Assembly: GCA_004352715.1 (NCBI GenBank)
Contig: SCFE01000024.1
Coordinates: 673,088 to 737,087 of the forward strand
Direction of reading: 5' to 3'
DNA: 64,000 nt
Source of the DNA: Hofstenia miamia
Taxonomy: Eukaryota > Xenacoelomorpha > Acoela
A model generated the notes under the pieces. It had not been told where the DNA came from. It saw nothing but the letters and a program-made list of their open reading frames with translations, and searched no databases. Of this stretch, positions 37,901-48,477 are shown piece after piece; the stretch's first letter is position 1; the number at the start of each line of letters is the position of its first letter. The position numbers were made by a program, and so were the translations under genes.

Positions 37901-39782
37901 TTCTCAAATGCGACAAAATAACTACATGTAACAAACCGTTCAATCGTTCAATAATGCTTTAAAAACTATACAATAAGTACTATCAACTTTTTCGAATGAC
38001 TTGATTTAAAGAGAAAACATTTCACCTGTCCCCTAACCAAAAAGCTGACCCAAAATGAAGCAGGATCGACTCGTTTTTGCCAATTCGTTTTTCTAAAAGC
38101 ACAAAAATCGACATTTTTGGGAATATCTTTCCATGACTTAGATTAGAAAGAAGGACCCAAAAAATATTTCTATAATTAGAATAAAAAAAGGAATAAATGC
38201 AGTCAATTGAAGATATTTGAGCCTGTTGTTATCATTCAATAAAGTAGAGTAAAATTTTCAACTTTGGGCAAGAAGGGTATCATAATGTAAATCTTATCTA
38301 TTGTATATCAAATTAATATTTATTATATATAATTTTTTAATGAATTCGATTATAGATGAGTACATAGATGCAAAAATGTTCCCTAATACAGCCTCTTTAT
38401 CATTTTTAAGCAACTTTATGAACATAGTCAATTTGTTGATAACTCTACTGGCTGCAGTTGCAAATATGCAACCAAATCAGAAAAACTAGTGGAAAATTTT
38501 ACATGCTCAACTCAATGATGGAATGTAATTTCTATGGCACCTTGATGTAGGTAAAAAAAGTATTTGCTTAAACATCTTTTCTGTGCTTGGGATAAAAGTT
38601 GAATGAAATCAATAGTCAGAAAACAAATTAAGATTTTACCTGATTAATACAAAGTTTACCATCATTGCATTTAAATAGAGTACTATCATCGCAGGGGCAT
38701 TCGTATTCTCCTTCTATGTGTTGACAAATAAATTGGAAACCGTGTGTTTTTCTAGCATAGAGGCATGGTACACATCGCAAAACATCGCTGCACCAAAACG
38801 AATCAGCTGCTAAGCACTTTTCTCGGGCTTCAGGAACATGGGAACAATTGGCTTCATCTGAAATTGAAAAAGGACAGTCATACACAAAGTCACAAACTCT
38901 TGATTTTGGAATACAAATGTTCTCATCATCGCACTTATGGTGAGTTATTGGATTACATTCACAGGCCTTCAATATTTCCTCATATGTTGCTTCACACTTT
39001 GATATGTCTCTGCAAAAGCTTTTCTTTTCAATACACGTGTTTGATCCAGGACATGCAAAATTGTAGTTACAATCGCAGGTTTCATCAGAGCCATCAAAGC
39101 AGTCGGAGAAAAGTTTAATTGTTTCAAAGGAACCTCCTGCGTATTTGTCACAAAAATGATGACTAGCTAAACAATCAAATGTACTCTTACATTGGAAATA
39201 GCCATCGTTGCAAGTGTCTGTGCAGTTTATCTCATCTGCTCTTGATTGGCAGTCAAAGATATGATCACAAACATATTCAGATGGTAAGCAGTAATTGTCT
39301 TCATCAGGACACAGGAATGTTGATTCATCACACCCACATTCGTCTACACTTGTGGCACCATATGCGATGCAATCTATAATGCCGTCACAAATTTTGCTTG
39401 GATGCAGACATTCGCCAGCAGAAAGGTTTCCAAGTTTGCACTGCAGCCAATTTTCAGGACACTCACAGCGTTCATCGTTTCCATACAAACAATCTCTCAC
39501 AGCGTTACATTCTTTGGAATTTGGAAGGCATTTTCTCAAATCATAGCCATCGCGAAAGGAATAATCTGTGCAGTAGATTCCTGTACAGTTGTCATAGTCA
39601 TCGCTTAGACAGTCGAGTTCATCTTTTCCAGTTTCATGACAGTCAACCTTTTTATCACAAACAAAAATTGCGTTAATGCATGTGAAATTATTGCCGCAAT
39701 CAAAAAATGGGAACGGGCAGTAATCTGGCTGAACTGCCTTTTGTAAAAGTAGAAGCAGTAGAACCTTCCACTCCAAAAACAT
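31902..39782 (-). CDS. LDLa-rich rhodopsin-type 7TM receptor, copy 2
   Basis: Exons, in transcription order, are 39782-38640, 35890-35827 and 33637-31902, with the same lengths (1143, 64 and 1736 bp) and splice sites as copy 1. It gives 980 residues and is intact. Protein changes from copy 1 are few: A4E and R43K near the N-terminus, three in the fifth and sixth LDLa modules, and a cluster in TM3 and the following loop (TTLRTINLCSSQWN in place of TSLRIINLCTSQWN; FPLKAKSLLSLRN in place of FPVKAQSLLSVRN). At those TM3 sites copy 2 agrees with the pseudogene at 5268-6943. It has the same domains, landmarks and likely role as copy 1. The two genes point at each other across the palindrome centre, about 4.7 kb apart including the gap. 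Confidence 0.92.
34013..34570. mobile_element. Candidate hAT-type element in intron 2, right arm
   Basis: Mirror copy of 24565-25122 inside intron 2 of receptor copy 2. Confidence 0.4.
34595..34800 (+). mobile_element. LINE endonuclease fragment in intron 2, right arm
   Basis: Mirror copy of 24335-24535, with GDFNQ and LQPLGRSKH readable on the plus strand. It borders a (TA)n tract at 34807-34825. Confidence 0.65.
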
Positions 39783-41439
39783 TTCCTAACTAAAGTTCTA
39801 CCAATAGCCTTGAACCAATCAAATTTTAACACATAATTTTTTTTTCAGTTAATAGAAACCAATATATCAAAGCATGTTATTTCTTTCGACGTTTTCTATA
39901 TTTTATATAGAATTTTTACCAATTTGAACACATTTGAAAAAAAATATTTCACTTGGGGCTTCTTACTGCAGCAACTATAATTGCAAGTAAGCATTAAATA
40001 TTCTTCATGTAAAGTAAGTAATTCATTTCCTTAATAGAAATGTGCATTCAGCAGTGGAATTTTGAAATCGATTGTTAAAATTTTTTATTATTACAGAAGG
40101 CTTTTAAAATAGTTTTTTGCTACTATCAAATGCATTGGGTTAGTCTGATTTTCCGCTTTTACGTAGGAAATTTCTGCTGATTTTCTAAAATATTTCTTTG
40201 AAATATTTGAGGTTTGAACTTTTAAAATAAACATTTGGATTCAATTAGTTCTTCTTTAGAAGGAATCATTATAATTTGTGCTGACTGACACAGGCAAATT
40301 TTATTAATATTATTTTTGCTAGTTTTTCCATTAAAATTGAAAGTTATGAAATACATTATGTTTTCTGTAAATCATTTTAACAGTATAATTAAATTCAGTA
40401 AGAATTGAAGTTTTGCCTTTTTATGTATTCACTGCTACATTGGCCAAAACACAATTTCCATCATATTTTATTAAATATAAGATTTGGAATGAATAGGAAG
40501 GAATAGGAAAAGATATAAGACTCAATACAAAATATAAAATAATATAAAAATTATTAAGAATTTAAGGAAATTACGTAATGAAGTAACATTAGAGCGTTTT
40601 TGCATTATTCTCTTTTGTAGTCTTATCACGCTTAAAATGCACTTAATACAGTGATTTATTATGAAAAAATTTAATTGATTAAATCCTATGCTAACACGAA
40701 AGCAGTTTTCAAGTCCAAAATAATGTCAATCTTCACTTAATTTCCATACGTCCTGCTTACCATTACTTCCAAAATAACAGACCAGATCAAAACTGGTAAA
40801 TTTCGTACCTTCAATTACTTATTAGTGGACTGAAGAAAAATATTAATTGGCAAAAGGCAAAAATGAAAAAATGTTCACTGCTTTAAAAAACTAAAAAACA
40901 CTCAAAGTCCTTCTTCTAATTTTTCAAAATCATCCCAGTCAGTGCAAAGCGTTTATAAATATGGAATGTTCATATGTACATGTATAATATATGAGTATGT
41001 AAACAATCATTTTGCAATTATGCTTTCTAGTTGTTGATTTGGAGTACAGAATTCCAGAATTAGTGATTCTCCATTTGTGTTTGCAATAGTATCTTGTGGC
41101 CATAGAGTCCATAAGATATGTAGGATTGCATAGATGTTCCATTATTTGCCTCAAGATTTTTTTGTTGGCTTGTGCTGTGTTGATCTCCTCTGCCATTATT
41201 TCCTCTTTGATAAAGATGGATAGCATAGGTTTTATTGAGTGGCTGTTTCTATCAGTGTTGATATCTGGTAATTGTTAGTACTAGCATTGAGGTATAAAGT
41301 GGAATTATTTCTGTGGACCTTGTTGCTTTTTGTGTTTGTCAGTACACTTTTCAGTTTAGATACAATGTAGAGAAAAGTTTGTAATTTGCTGTGTCATAGA
41401 GGTTGTCATCTACTCAAGGTAGGGGGTAAGCATCTTTTT

Positions 41440-41876
41440 TCATGATATTATTGAGCTGTCAGAAGTCTATGCACAATCTGTGCTTTTCGCCTTGCTTAAT
41501 GAAGACGGTTGGTGAGGCGTAAAGGATCTGATTCAACGCAGTATTCATAAAAAAATAAAGGATCTGAACTAAAATTTTTTTCCAGAATGTCACTCCAAGT
41601 AAGTTTGTATATATAGATAGTTTTGTCAGATGTATATATATATATATATATATATGTTGTGTTCTATGCAAATTGCTTTCCTCACACTGATCTCTTGATT
41701 GCTAAATACTGCAGCATTTTTTGTATGACATTGTTTATGATGCCTTGTTCCTCAGGTTGGATATGAGGGTGTGTTTCCACTGTTAGGAGTGATATTGACG
41801 ACGTGATGAGTTCTACTGTATCTGTTGATGATAGTAGGATTGGTTTGTGTTTCACAACATATTTTTCAAGCAGCAT
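41440..41876 (-). pseudogene. Truncated RT of the gypsy element, interrupted
   Basis: Reads QPEEQGIINNVIQKML, then an insertion of about 140 bp with a (TA)n tract at 41632-41655, then YASPTVFIKQGEKHRLCIDF, the conserved RT opening block of Ty3/gypsy. Stops follow and the YxDD catalytic box is missing. Confidence 0.72.
41525..41655. repeat. (TA)n-headed short repeat, copy 2
   Basis: Matches 17533-17680 on the opposite strand. It interrupts the gypsy RT frame. A CAGATCCTTTA word is repeated about 40 bp apart at its inner end, possibly a target duplication. Confidence 0.5.
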
Positions 41877-41878
41877 GC

Positions 41879-42310
41879 CTATGATGGTGACTGCATTGCT
41901 ATATAGGGCTCCAGTCCTAAATTTTTGGTTAACAAGAATTCCAAAGTGTTAGTGCCCTTGGTTGCAAGTGAAACAGGGACATTTTTATCCTCTTTGATTG
42001 TAAGTGTTTTGTTTGAGTAGTTGATGAGGCAGTTGTTCTTGGTGAGGAAATAGCGACCAATTATAATTTTGTATGGTAGAGGTTGATTCATTCTATCTAT
42101 GATGTGGATGTCTTGTTGGAATTTAACATTGTGTATCGTGATGCTGCTGTTTTTTATTGTGTCTAGTTTCATTTGTTTTAATATCTTCTCTGCTTCCAAC
42201 CAATATTTTGAGCACAAGTATCAGCCATTATTGAAATTGAGGCACCAGTGTCAACTGTGGCTTTGATGTTGCAATTGTTGATTGTAATTGGGATTAAGTT
42301 TCTATCAAGT
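41879..42310 (-). pseudogene. Retropepsin region of the gypsy element
   Basis: The aspartic protease motif ATVDTGASISIM lies at about 42270-42235, then the frame shifts into 42217-41879, which contains PYKIIIGRYFL, equivalent to the family's conserved ILG(R/M)DFL segment. One frameshift separates the catalytic motif from the rest. Confidence 0.7.
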
Positions 42311-42451
42311 AAATTGGTGATGATTAGCAGCTCATTTGCTCAGTCTTGGGCCAGCACCCCTATTTGCTTAAATATTCATCATTAGATTCAGATTGTTCAT
42401 GTTTTTCAAGGTCCTCTGATGTATAGTATCCATCTTCATTTATGAGGTAGA

Positions 42452-43523
42452 CTATTTTTTGCAATCTGGTTTCAGATGACCAGTTTTGCCACATTTTTTC
42501 CATTTGACAAATGGGAAATCTGCAGGTTTGTCAGCAATTGCTTTCTGCAAGTCATCTTTCTTTGTTAATGTTCGGCGAGTTTGGGATGTTTGTGGTTGAC
42601 TTCCACATTGTCTGTTAATTCTCTCATTGTATTTGATTGTGAGCTTGATGTTAATGGCTTCTTTAATAAGAGTGTTGATGCCTTCATTGATATCACATTT
42701 GCTTTTGAATTTAGCTTTCATTGAAGGAGGTAGTCCTCCATGGATGTATGAGTACAGATCTTGGGAGTAGTAATGCTCTTCTTCTTGTGATAGTCGAAGT
42801 AGGCAATCAACTTTGTAGATACAGTTGATGATATCTTCGTCTCTTTCCATTTTACAGGCATATAGTTGCATTTGATACTGTTTGCAAGTGCATTCATTGT
42901 TGAATTGATCATTCATGGCGTTCACGAGTTTGTCATAGTCTGTTTTTATGTTGGCATCAAGGTTGAGGTACGCCTGTAAGGCGTGATTTTTCAGGAAGAA
43001 AGGCAATTGCATATTGTTCATTTTGTTTGGTTCTTTGCTGTTGCACTAGGTAGATTTTAAACAGGATTAACCATTCATTGAACACTTGGCCTTTTATGTC
43101 AAATTTTCCTATAAAATATTGTGGCATTTTGTGCAATTTTAAATTGGTTTTCAATGGTTCATCAGGTAACATTGATACTCTCTGTTTACATTTGGTATTG
43201 AATATAGCATGAGGACTCACTGCTATTGGTGATGCTATTGGTGGCAACATTGGCGGGCCTTGAGACAGATCAGGATAGGCATTGGGTTCTGCTGTGTGGG
43301 GTGGTTGACTTAGGTTAGTGTTTGGTTTCAATACATTTGTAATAGTTTCTAGTATATTAGTTCTAAATACATTTAGGTTTTCTCTCATGGATGCTTCAAA
43401 CACTAAGAATTGTTCCTGGGTCAGGAAGTTGACGTCATTTTGGGCAGTAGAAGATTGCGAGAGTTGGTTCTCTAGGACCAACATTCTAGATTCCATTGCA
43501 TTTAATTTTTCTGCTTGATTCAT
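42452..43523 (-). pseudogene. gag of the gypsy element, frameshifted
   Basis: The first frame, 43523-42957, starts MNQAEKLNAMESRMLVLENQ, a short coiled-coil-like N-terminus, followed by a proline-rich stretch. A frameshift around 43000 passes to the frame ending at 42452, with a capsid-like helical segment (YLNLDANIKTDYDKLVNAM, the retrotransposon gag pattern) and a terminal zinc knuckle. The knuckle reads VKWKKCGKTGHLKPDC: the first Cys of CCHC is Trp. It would have formed the capsid around element RNA; it is inactive. Confidence 0.75.
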
Positions 43524-43829
43524 AACCAGTTCTATAAGTTCAATTTTATTAAGTTTTTAGGGATGATTGAGAATAGGTAATCATTCTTTTCATATAGTAA
43601 GCAAGATTTGAGAGAAGTTTTGCAGCGGCAGTACTGGTGCTGGTAAATTGTGACCATGCATAAACCATTCATAATTGAGGTAAATTATAGCAAGAGTTTT
43701 CAATAGAATTGATAGCTGAGCTTGGCAAAGAAAGAATAACTTACTATTTCGAACAGGTATGGAAGTTTCCAGAACAAAAAAGTTGAGTTCTTTTAACAGT
43801 CTTGGGTCACCAACTAGAATCATCCTAGT

Positions 43830-44212
43830 TAGCAATATAACACGAATTAGTATAATGTAAGAACAAAGTGATAGCATAGTATCTACTCTCGAGTTGGCAA
43901 GACATCCAAGAGCACCATTATTGCATAAGCGATTTAAAGTAATAAACAGTAAGCAGGCCAGCTTAAGAATTTAACAGATTACAAGTATCTGGACTGATAC
44001 AGTTATAATGAGATTACTACGTATGCGCAGCTTCATGGGCACAATAGAAATAGTGGAAAATTAGTGCCAAAGTAAGGAAACAAAGCTGTTATCAATGGTA
44101 TGTGACTATCTGCATCAACTAGACCGCAGAAATGAACGGGTTTACGCGGCAGTCACAGAAAAGGAGAGAAATTACTTGTGAGAGAGCCTCTAGTGGTATT
44201 GTTATAACATGT
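43830..44212 (-). repeat. Possible LTR/leader of the gypsy element
   Basis: On the minus strand this begins TGTTATAACA and is followed by TTGGTGACCCAAGAC near 43810, similar to the sequence that often follows gypsy LTRs. No second LTR is present for comparison. Confidence 0.35.
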
Positions 44213-44263
44213 GTGACGGTTGCATGAAACATGCCGATGTTACAATATATATATATATATATA

Positions 44264-44466
44264 NNNNNNNNNNNNNNNNNNNNNNNNNNNNNNNNNNNNN
44301 NNNNNNNNNNNNNNNNNNNNNNNNNNNNNNNNNNNNNNNNNNNNNNNNNNNNNNNNNNNNNNNNNNNNNNNNNNNNNNNNNNNNNNNNNNNNNNNNNNNN
44401 NNNNNNNNNNNNNNNNNNNNNNNNNNNNNNNNNNNNNNNNNNNNNNNNNNNNNNNNNNNNNNNNNN
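44264..44466. other. Assembly gap (203 N) in (TA)n
   Basis: Both flanks read CCGATGTTACAATATATAT, so the same short sequence occurs on each side. Confidence 1.
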
Positions 44467-44474
44467 CCGATGTT

Positions 44475-44510
<36 letters not shown>

Positions 44511-44639
44511 AAACATATTCTGCACATGTTATATATTTTTTTGTATTAGTGTTACATTTTTGAAGACACAAAATAGTTCTTTCAAGATTTAAAATTCACT
44601 TTTAAACTGTTAGTCAAAACCTTTCTTAAATTCGAACTG

Positions 44640-45071
44640 CATTTGCGTTTACTTATTTGTGGTTTCCACAAAATAGTCAGCAGAAATTCTTCCTTTGTTT
44701 CTAATTAAACTTGCATTAACTTTTTGTGGATTCCACAAAAATATTCAGCCGAAATTCTTCCTTTGTTTCTAATTAAACTTGCATTACCTTTTTGTGGATT
44801 CCACAAAAATAGTAAGCCAAGACATTTCTTTACTTCCAATTGAACTTGCATCTAACTTTTTGTGGATTCCACAAAATAGTCAACCAAAATTCTTTTTTAC
44901 TTCCAATTCAACTTGCATCTAACTTTTTGTGGATTCCACAAAAATAGTAAGCCAAGACATTTCTTTACTTCCAATTGAACTTGCATTTAACTTCTTGTGA
45001 ATTACACAAAACTAGCCTAAAATTAATTTTCTTTAAACCAACTTTCTTTAATTTTGTGGATTCCACAATTA
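44640..45071 (+). repeat. Tandem array, about 68-bp unit with a palindromic core
   Basis: Seven units, cores at about 44655, 44721, 44789, 44857, 44923, 44992 and 45053. The core is TTTTGTGGATTCCACAAAA, two 9-bp arms around one base. The spacers between cores are also similar (CTTGCATTAACTT, CCAATTGAACTTGCAT). The outer and sixth cores are degenerate. Confidence 0.88.
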
Positions 45072-45108
45072 AAGCATTGAAATTTTTACATTATCAATTT
45101 CTATTATC

Positions 45109-45152
45109 AAAATGGAAAATGTGATTTATTCCATTTTTATGTGACTCTATGT
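45109..45152 (-). repeat. 44-bp dispersed sequence, copy 2
   Basis: Reverse complement of 2645-2688, without mismatch by eye. It lies about 40 bp beyond the 68-bp array and may be the terminus of the element carrying that array. Confidence 0.6.
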
Positions 45153-45783
45153 TATATGTATTTCGCGAACACTAACCTCCATGTGTAGATTTACAACAAA
45201 AATGCAACTTAGCACATAAATATTACACTAAACCACATAAAATGTACTGTCCTCTTCAATATCAGAAAGTCAGCTTCTGATATTTGAATGATGCGTACGA
45301 ATCGTAAGCTGTTAACTTCAAAAATCGTATCATATCGTTTAAATTGAATTAATGGAAATTTAGTTTATGAGGTAATAAAAAGCAGTGTAATGGTGTCCTA
45401 TTGTGATATCTAGGACCCACTTCCAGTAAAAAATTAATCTTCAGACCATTTAAATTATTTTCACACAGTTTGATGTGTTGTTAATTATCATTATGTGAAT
45501 TGACGTTGATGCACGTTTTGGCATTGAATTGATACAACTTCTGAGAACGGAATTTAATTATGACTTTATTGATGTAAAATTAATGCCAACAGCAGTAATT
45601 AATTTGGCTTCTGACGTAACTACATTTGGTATTATGACCAGGGTTATTAAACATATCCATCTAATGTATTAAAATATACACCTACAATATGCAACATAAA
45701 ATACTTAAATATGCATCTAAATATGTAACTAAGAACGGCTAGAAGAACAGGTTCTTCACTTGCTTCACTTGGTGATATAGAAC
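45153..45783. other. Non-coding stretch
   Basis: AT-rich. No ORF or repeat is recognised. Confidence 0.5.
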
Positions 45784-46550
45784 CAGGGATGGAATTGGAT
45801 CGGATCGGATAGGATATGGATCGCATCGGCTCTACATTTTGAGAAAATTTCGGATCTGTTTCGGATCAAAAATTTTTTAATAATTATGCACATTGTTCAT
45901 TTTATACACTACGGACATTTTTACATTGAATGCCACTTTAGGTTTGATAATAATCTCAATCTAAGTCAAATTTTGTACTTGAATTCACAGATAAAAGTAG
46001 CAATCTATTTCAAACATAGATTGCCATTGACCGAAAGTTTGAGGCCCATTTTATGAACGTTAACAAAATCATTTTTTGAATTTTTGGTTTGCTTGACCAA
46101 AATGGACTGTATTAGATTGTAGTATTAGAAGAGTATTTGACACTATTGTAATATTTCAAATTTTTACATTGATTTTTCAACACATTGCTTTTAGGTTGTA
46201 TAGGATTCACTACATTTGACTTTATTTGCATGCACTATCACGTAAGTCGTCCCTTTTACAAATACCTCGGTCCAAGCCCGACTTTGTCCTTCCCAGTATA
46301 TCGTATATGTTCATTTTTGATCTCAAGACAAGGCTGAAGAAATTGACATTTTCAATTCGCATTTGAAATAAACATAAATAATATATTTTAAGTCCATGTT
46401 TATTTATTGTTAGAATACTTAATATTTATCTTCGGTTCAGTTTCAGATCGAAACTATAATGCTTTTAAATATTCGGATTGGATCGGATCCGCATCATAGA
46501 GTTTCATATCCGGATTGGATCCTAAAATATTGGATCCAACTACATTTCTG
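45784..46550. mobile_element. Non-autonomous hAT-type element
   Basis: The ends CAGGGATGGAATTGGATC and the complement of CAGAAATGTAGTTGGATC form inverted termini. The flanking 8-bp TATAGAAC at 45776-45783 and 46551-46558 is a perfect target duplication. Both subterminal regions are clusters of GGATC/CGGAT words. No transposase ORF is present in 767 bp. Confidence 0.85.
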
Positions 46551-47232
46551 TATAGAACGTTTTCTGAAGATTGATAAATTACTATTCCTATCTACAATAT
46601 TGTCAATTCTCAATTGAATTTCTCGATTTGCAAACAGGGTTTTTGCGCTTTGAGTGTGCTGGTAGACGGAATCTTCAAATTCATTCACAACTGCATTACC
46701 ATTCTCAAAAAATCCGATAAATACCGCTTCCAACCAAGTACCGCAATGTGTTATGCAAATTTACTTAGGCATTAGGACATCTGCTGAAAAGTACTTGTAA
46801 ACCTAAAATAGATCCCTATCCTTGGGTAATTTTTCATTCATTTTATTTAACTAAATTTTAATCAAATAAATTTATTAAATGTTTTAACAAAATATTGTTA
46901 CACCTTCAAAGAATTTACAATGAATAGCCTTCTTCATATATGAGGCCTCACTCAAGTAAATAATTTAAACATGGAGATGTAGAATTGATGAATCTTGCGA
47001 ATGAACTCCATATTTGCAAGGTAAATTTCAGATCCACTTTTTCATGTCCTCACTATTGCATATCGGATTTATCTACCAATTAAATCTGTAGTTTCATCCA
47101 CAGAAATACATTTCCATTTAAAAGTGGGATGGCTCTTCGATCATTTCAAATTTTGTGGTAAAACTTAAGAAATGTAAATAAGTGGTATTGAAGATTCAGT
47201 GGTGTGTCGATTTCTCTAGTATACTGCGAATT
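46551..47232. other. Non-coding stretch
   Basis: AT-rich. Nothing recognised. Confidence 0.5.
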
Positions 47233-47587
47233 ATCATTACACGAAATATTTCTGTCGCGCGGGAGCCTACGAAAATTGATTTCGCATGCTATCTTAATAC
47301 ATGGCATAAAAAATATTTTTAGTAATTGCTCTAAATTGCCCTGCATTTTTATGTTTTCACGAAATCTTTCTGCATTGTGAAGCAATACGCATTGTAGTGC
47401 TGCCCTTTTTCAAAAGAAATGTTTGTTAGATTTTGGGGCAATTTGCATTTTATCGCACATATATTTTCTTGAGAATGCATGGAATATATGGGCGAATAAA
47501 ATGCAAATTACCCAAAATCGAACAAACATTCCCTTTGAAGAAAGGCAGCAATACAATGCGTACTGCTTCTGTTTCACTTGTAAAATA

Positions 47588-47811
47588 TTTTGTGGATTCC
47601 ACAAAACTTCGAAAGAGAATTTTTTCGATTGTCTATTTTTGTGGATTCCACAAAATGCTGAAATTTGCTGTTTCATTTGTTAAATATTTTTGTGGATTCC
47701 ACAAAACTTTAGAAGAGAATTGTTTAACTTGTTAATCTATTTTTGTGGATTCCACAAAACTTCGGAAGTGAATTATATTTTGATTGTCTATTTTTGAGGA
47801 TTCCACAAAAT
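47588..47811 (+). repeat. Tandem array, about 51-bp unit with the TGTGGATTCCACA core
   Basis: Five cores at about 47590, 47640, 47691, 47744 and 47794 (the last with TGAGGA). The spacers are related (CTTCGAAAGAGAATT, CTTTAGAAGAGAATT, CTTCGGAAGTGAATT). It shares the core, but not the spacer, with the array at 44640-45071. Confidence 0.85.
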
Positions 47812-47832
47812 NNNNNNNNNNNNNNNNNNNNN
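47812..47832. other. Assembly gap (21 N)
   Basis: The sequence after the gap repeats 47452-47570, so the assembly probably struggled with the element's internal copies. Confidence 1.
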
Positions 47833-48102
47833 TATCGCACATATATTTTCTTGAGAATGCATGGAATATATGGGCGAATAAAATGCAAATTACCCAAAAT
47901 CGAACAAACATTCCCTTTGAAGAAAGGCAGCAATACAATGCGTACTGCTTCTTGATGCAGAAAAATTTCGTGACGGCATTAAAATTTTGAGCAATTGCTA
48001 AAAATATTTTTATGCCATGTATTAAGATAGCACCGAAATCAATTTTCGTACGGCATCACGCGACAGAAATATTTCGTAGCAAGAAATATTTTGTGTAATG
48101 AT

Positions 48103-48469
48103 GGTTAAGTAATTTAGTAACAGGATTGTTCAATGCAGTAAAGATTCCAAGCAAATCTGAAGCTTATGATCCAGATCCAGAATTTCCCTGGACAAAACTA
48201 ACAATATTGTAATTTGATTGCTTGAGTAGGAATTACTTGCACGTCTTTTTAAATTTTTTGGTATACATTGCTTTCCAAGTTTAGGCAAGCAGTTCTTTAA
48301 CGGCTAATAATAACGTGTATATTTGTCTATTGAAGGTCTTTGTTGGAAGGTATTGGACGTGGCATAGCTTTGAAAGCAAGTAAACAAACGTAAATAGAAT
48401 GTTTGTTTAGCAAATTAGTAAAAAAATCGGAGTAATTAAACGCTTTTATCACGCATCTCTAAGGTATAT
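48103..48469. other. Non-coding stretch
   Basis: Nothing recognised. Confidence 0.5.
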
Positions 48470-48477
48470 GCATCAAT

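Larger units (their letters stand above)
30114..40972 (-). repeat. Right arm of a giant inverted repeat
   Basis: Mirror of 18247-29113. Arm-specific differences: 31198-31650 replaces the left arm's 27500-27730, about 70 extra bases lie near 38310-38400, and there is one copy of the 297-bp unit. Confidence 0.92.
41440..43523 (-). mobile_element. Ty3/gypsy retrotransposon remnant
   Basis: On the minus strand the order is gag (43523-42452), retropepsin (about 42310-41879) and the start of RT (41876-41440). The rest of pol is missing. Frameshifts and stops occur in each part. It abuts the outer end of the right palindrome arm. Confidence 0.8.
47233..48102. mobile_element. Foldback-type element with long inverted repeats
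   Basis: The left arm (47233-47460) is the inverse of the right arm (about 47870-48102), starting ATCATTACACGAAAT. The right arm has a 17-bp internal duplication near its tip. Inside, an extra inverted copy (47492-47570) makes a stem of about 41 bp with 47416-47456. A tandem array follows, then a 21-N gap. No ORF is credible. Long inverted repeats around an array are typical of foldback elements. Confidence 0.75.

Noticed and set aside
44202-44592. Frames encoding repeated Ile-Tyr around gaps (also 6992-7198 and 52065-52484)
   Set aside because: Translation of (TA)n microsatellites and N.
44640-45071. CRISPR-like look of short palindromic repeats with regular spacing
   Set aside because: The spacers repeat as well, the host is eukaryotic and no cas genes exist; it is a tandem array.
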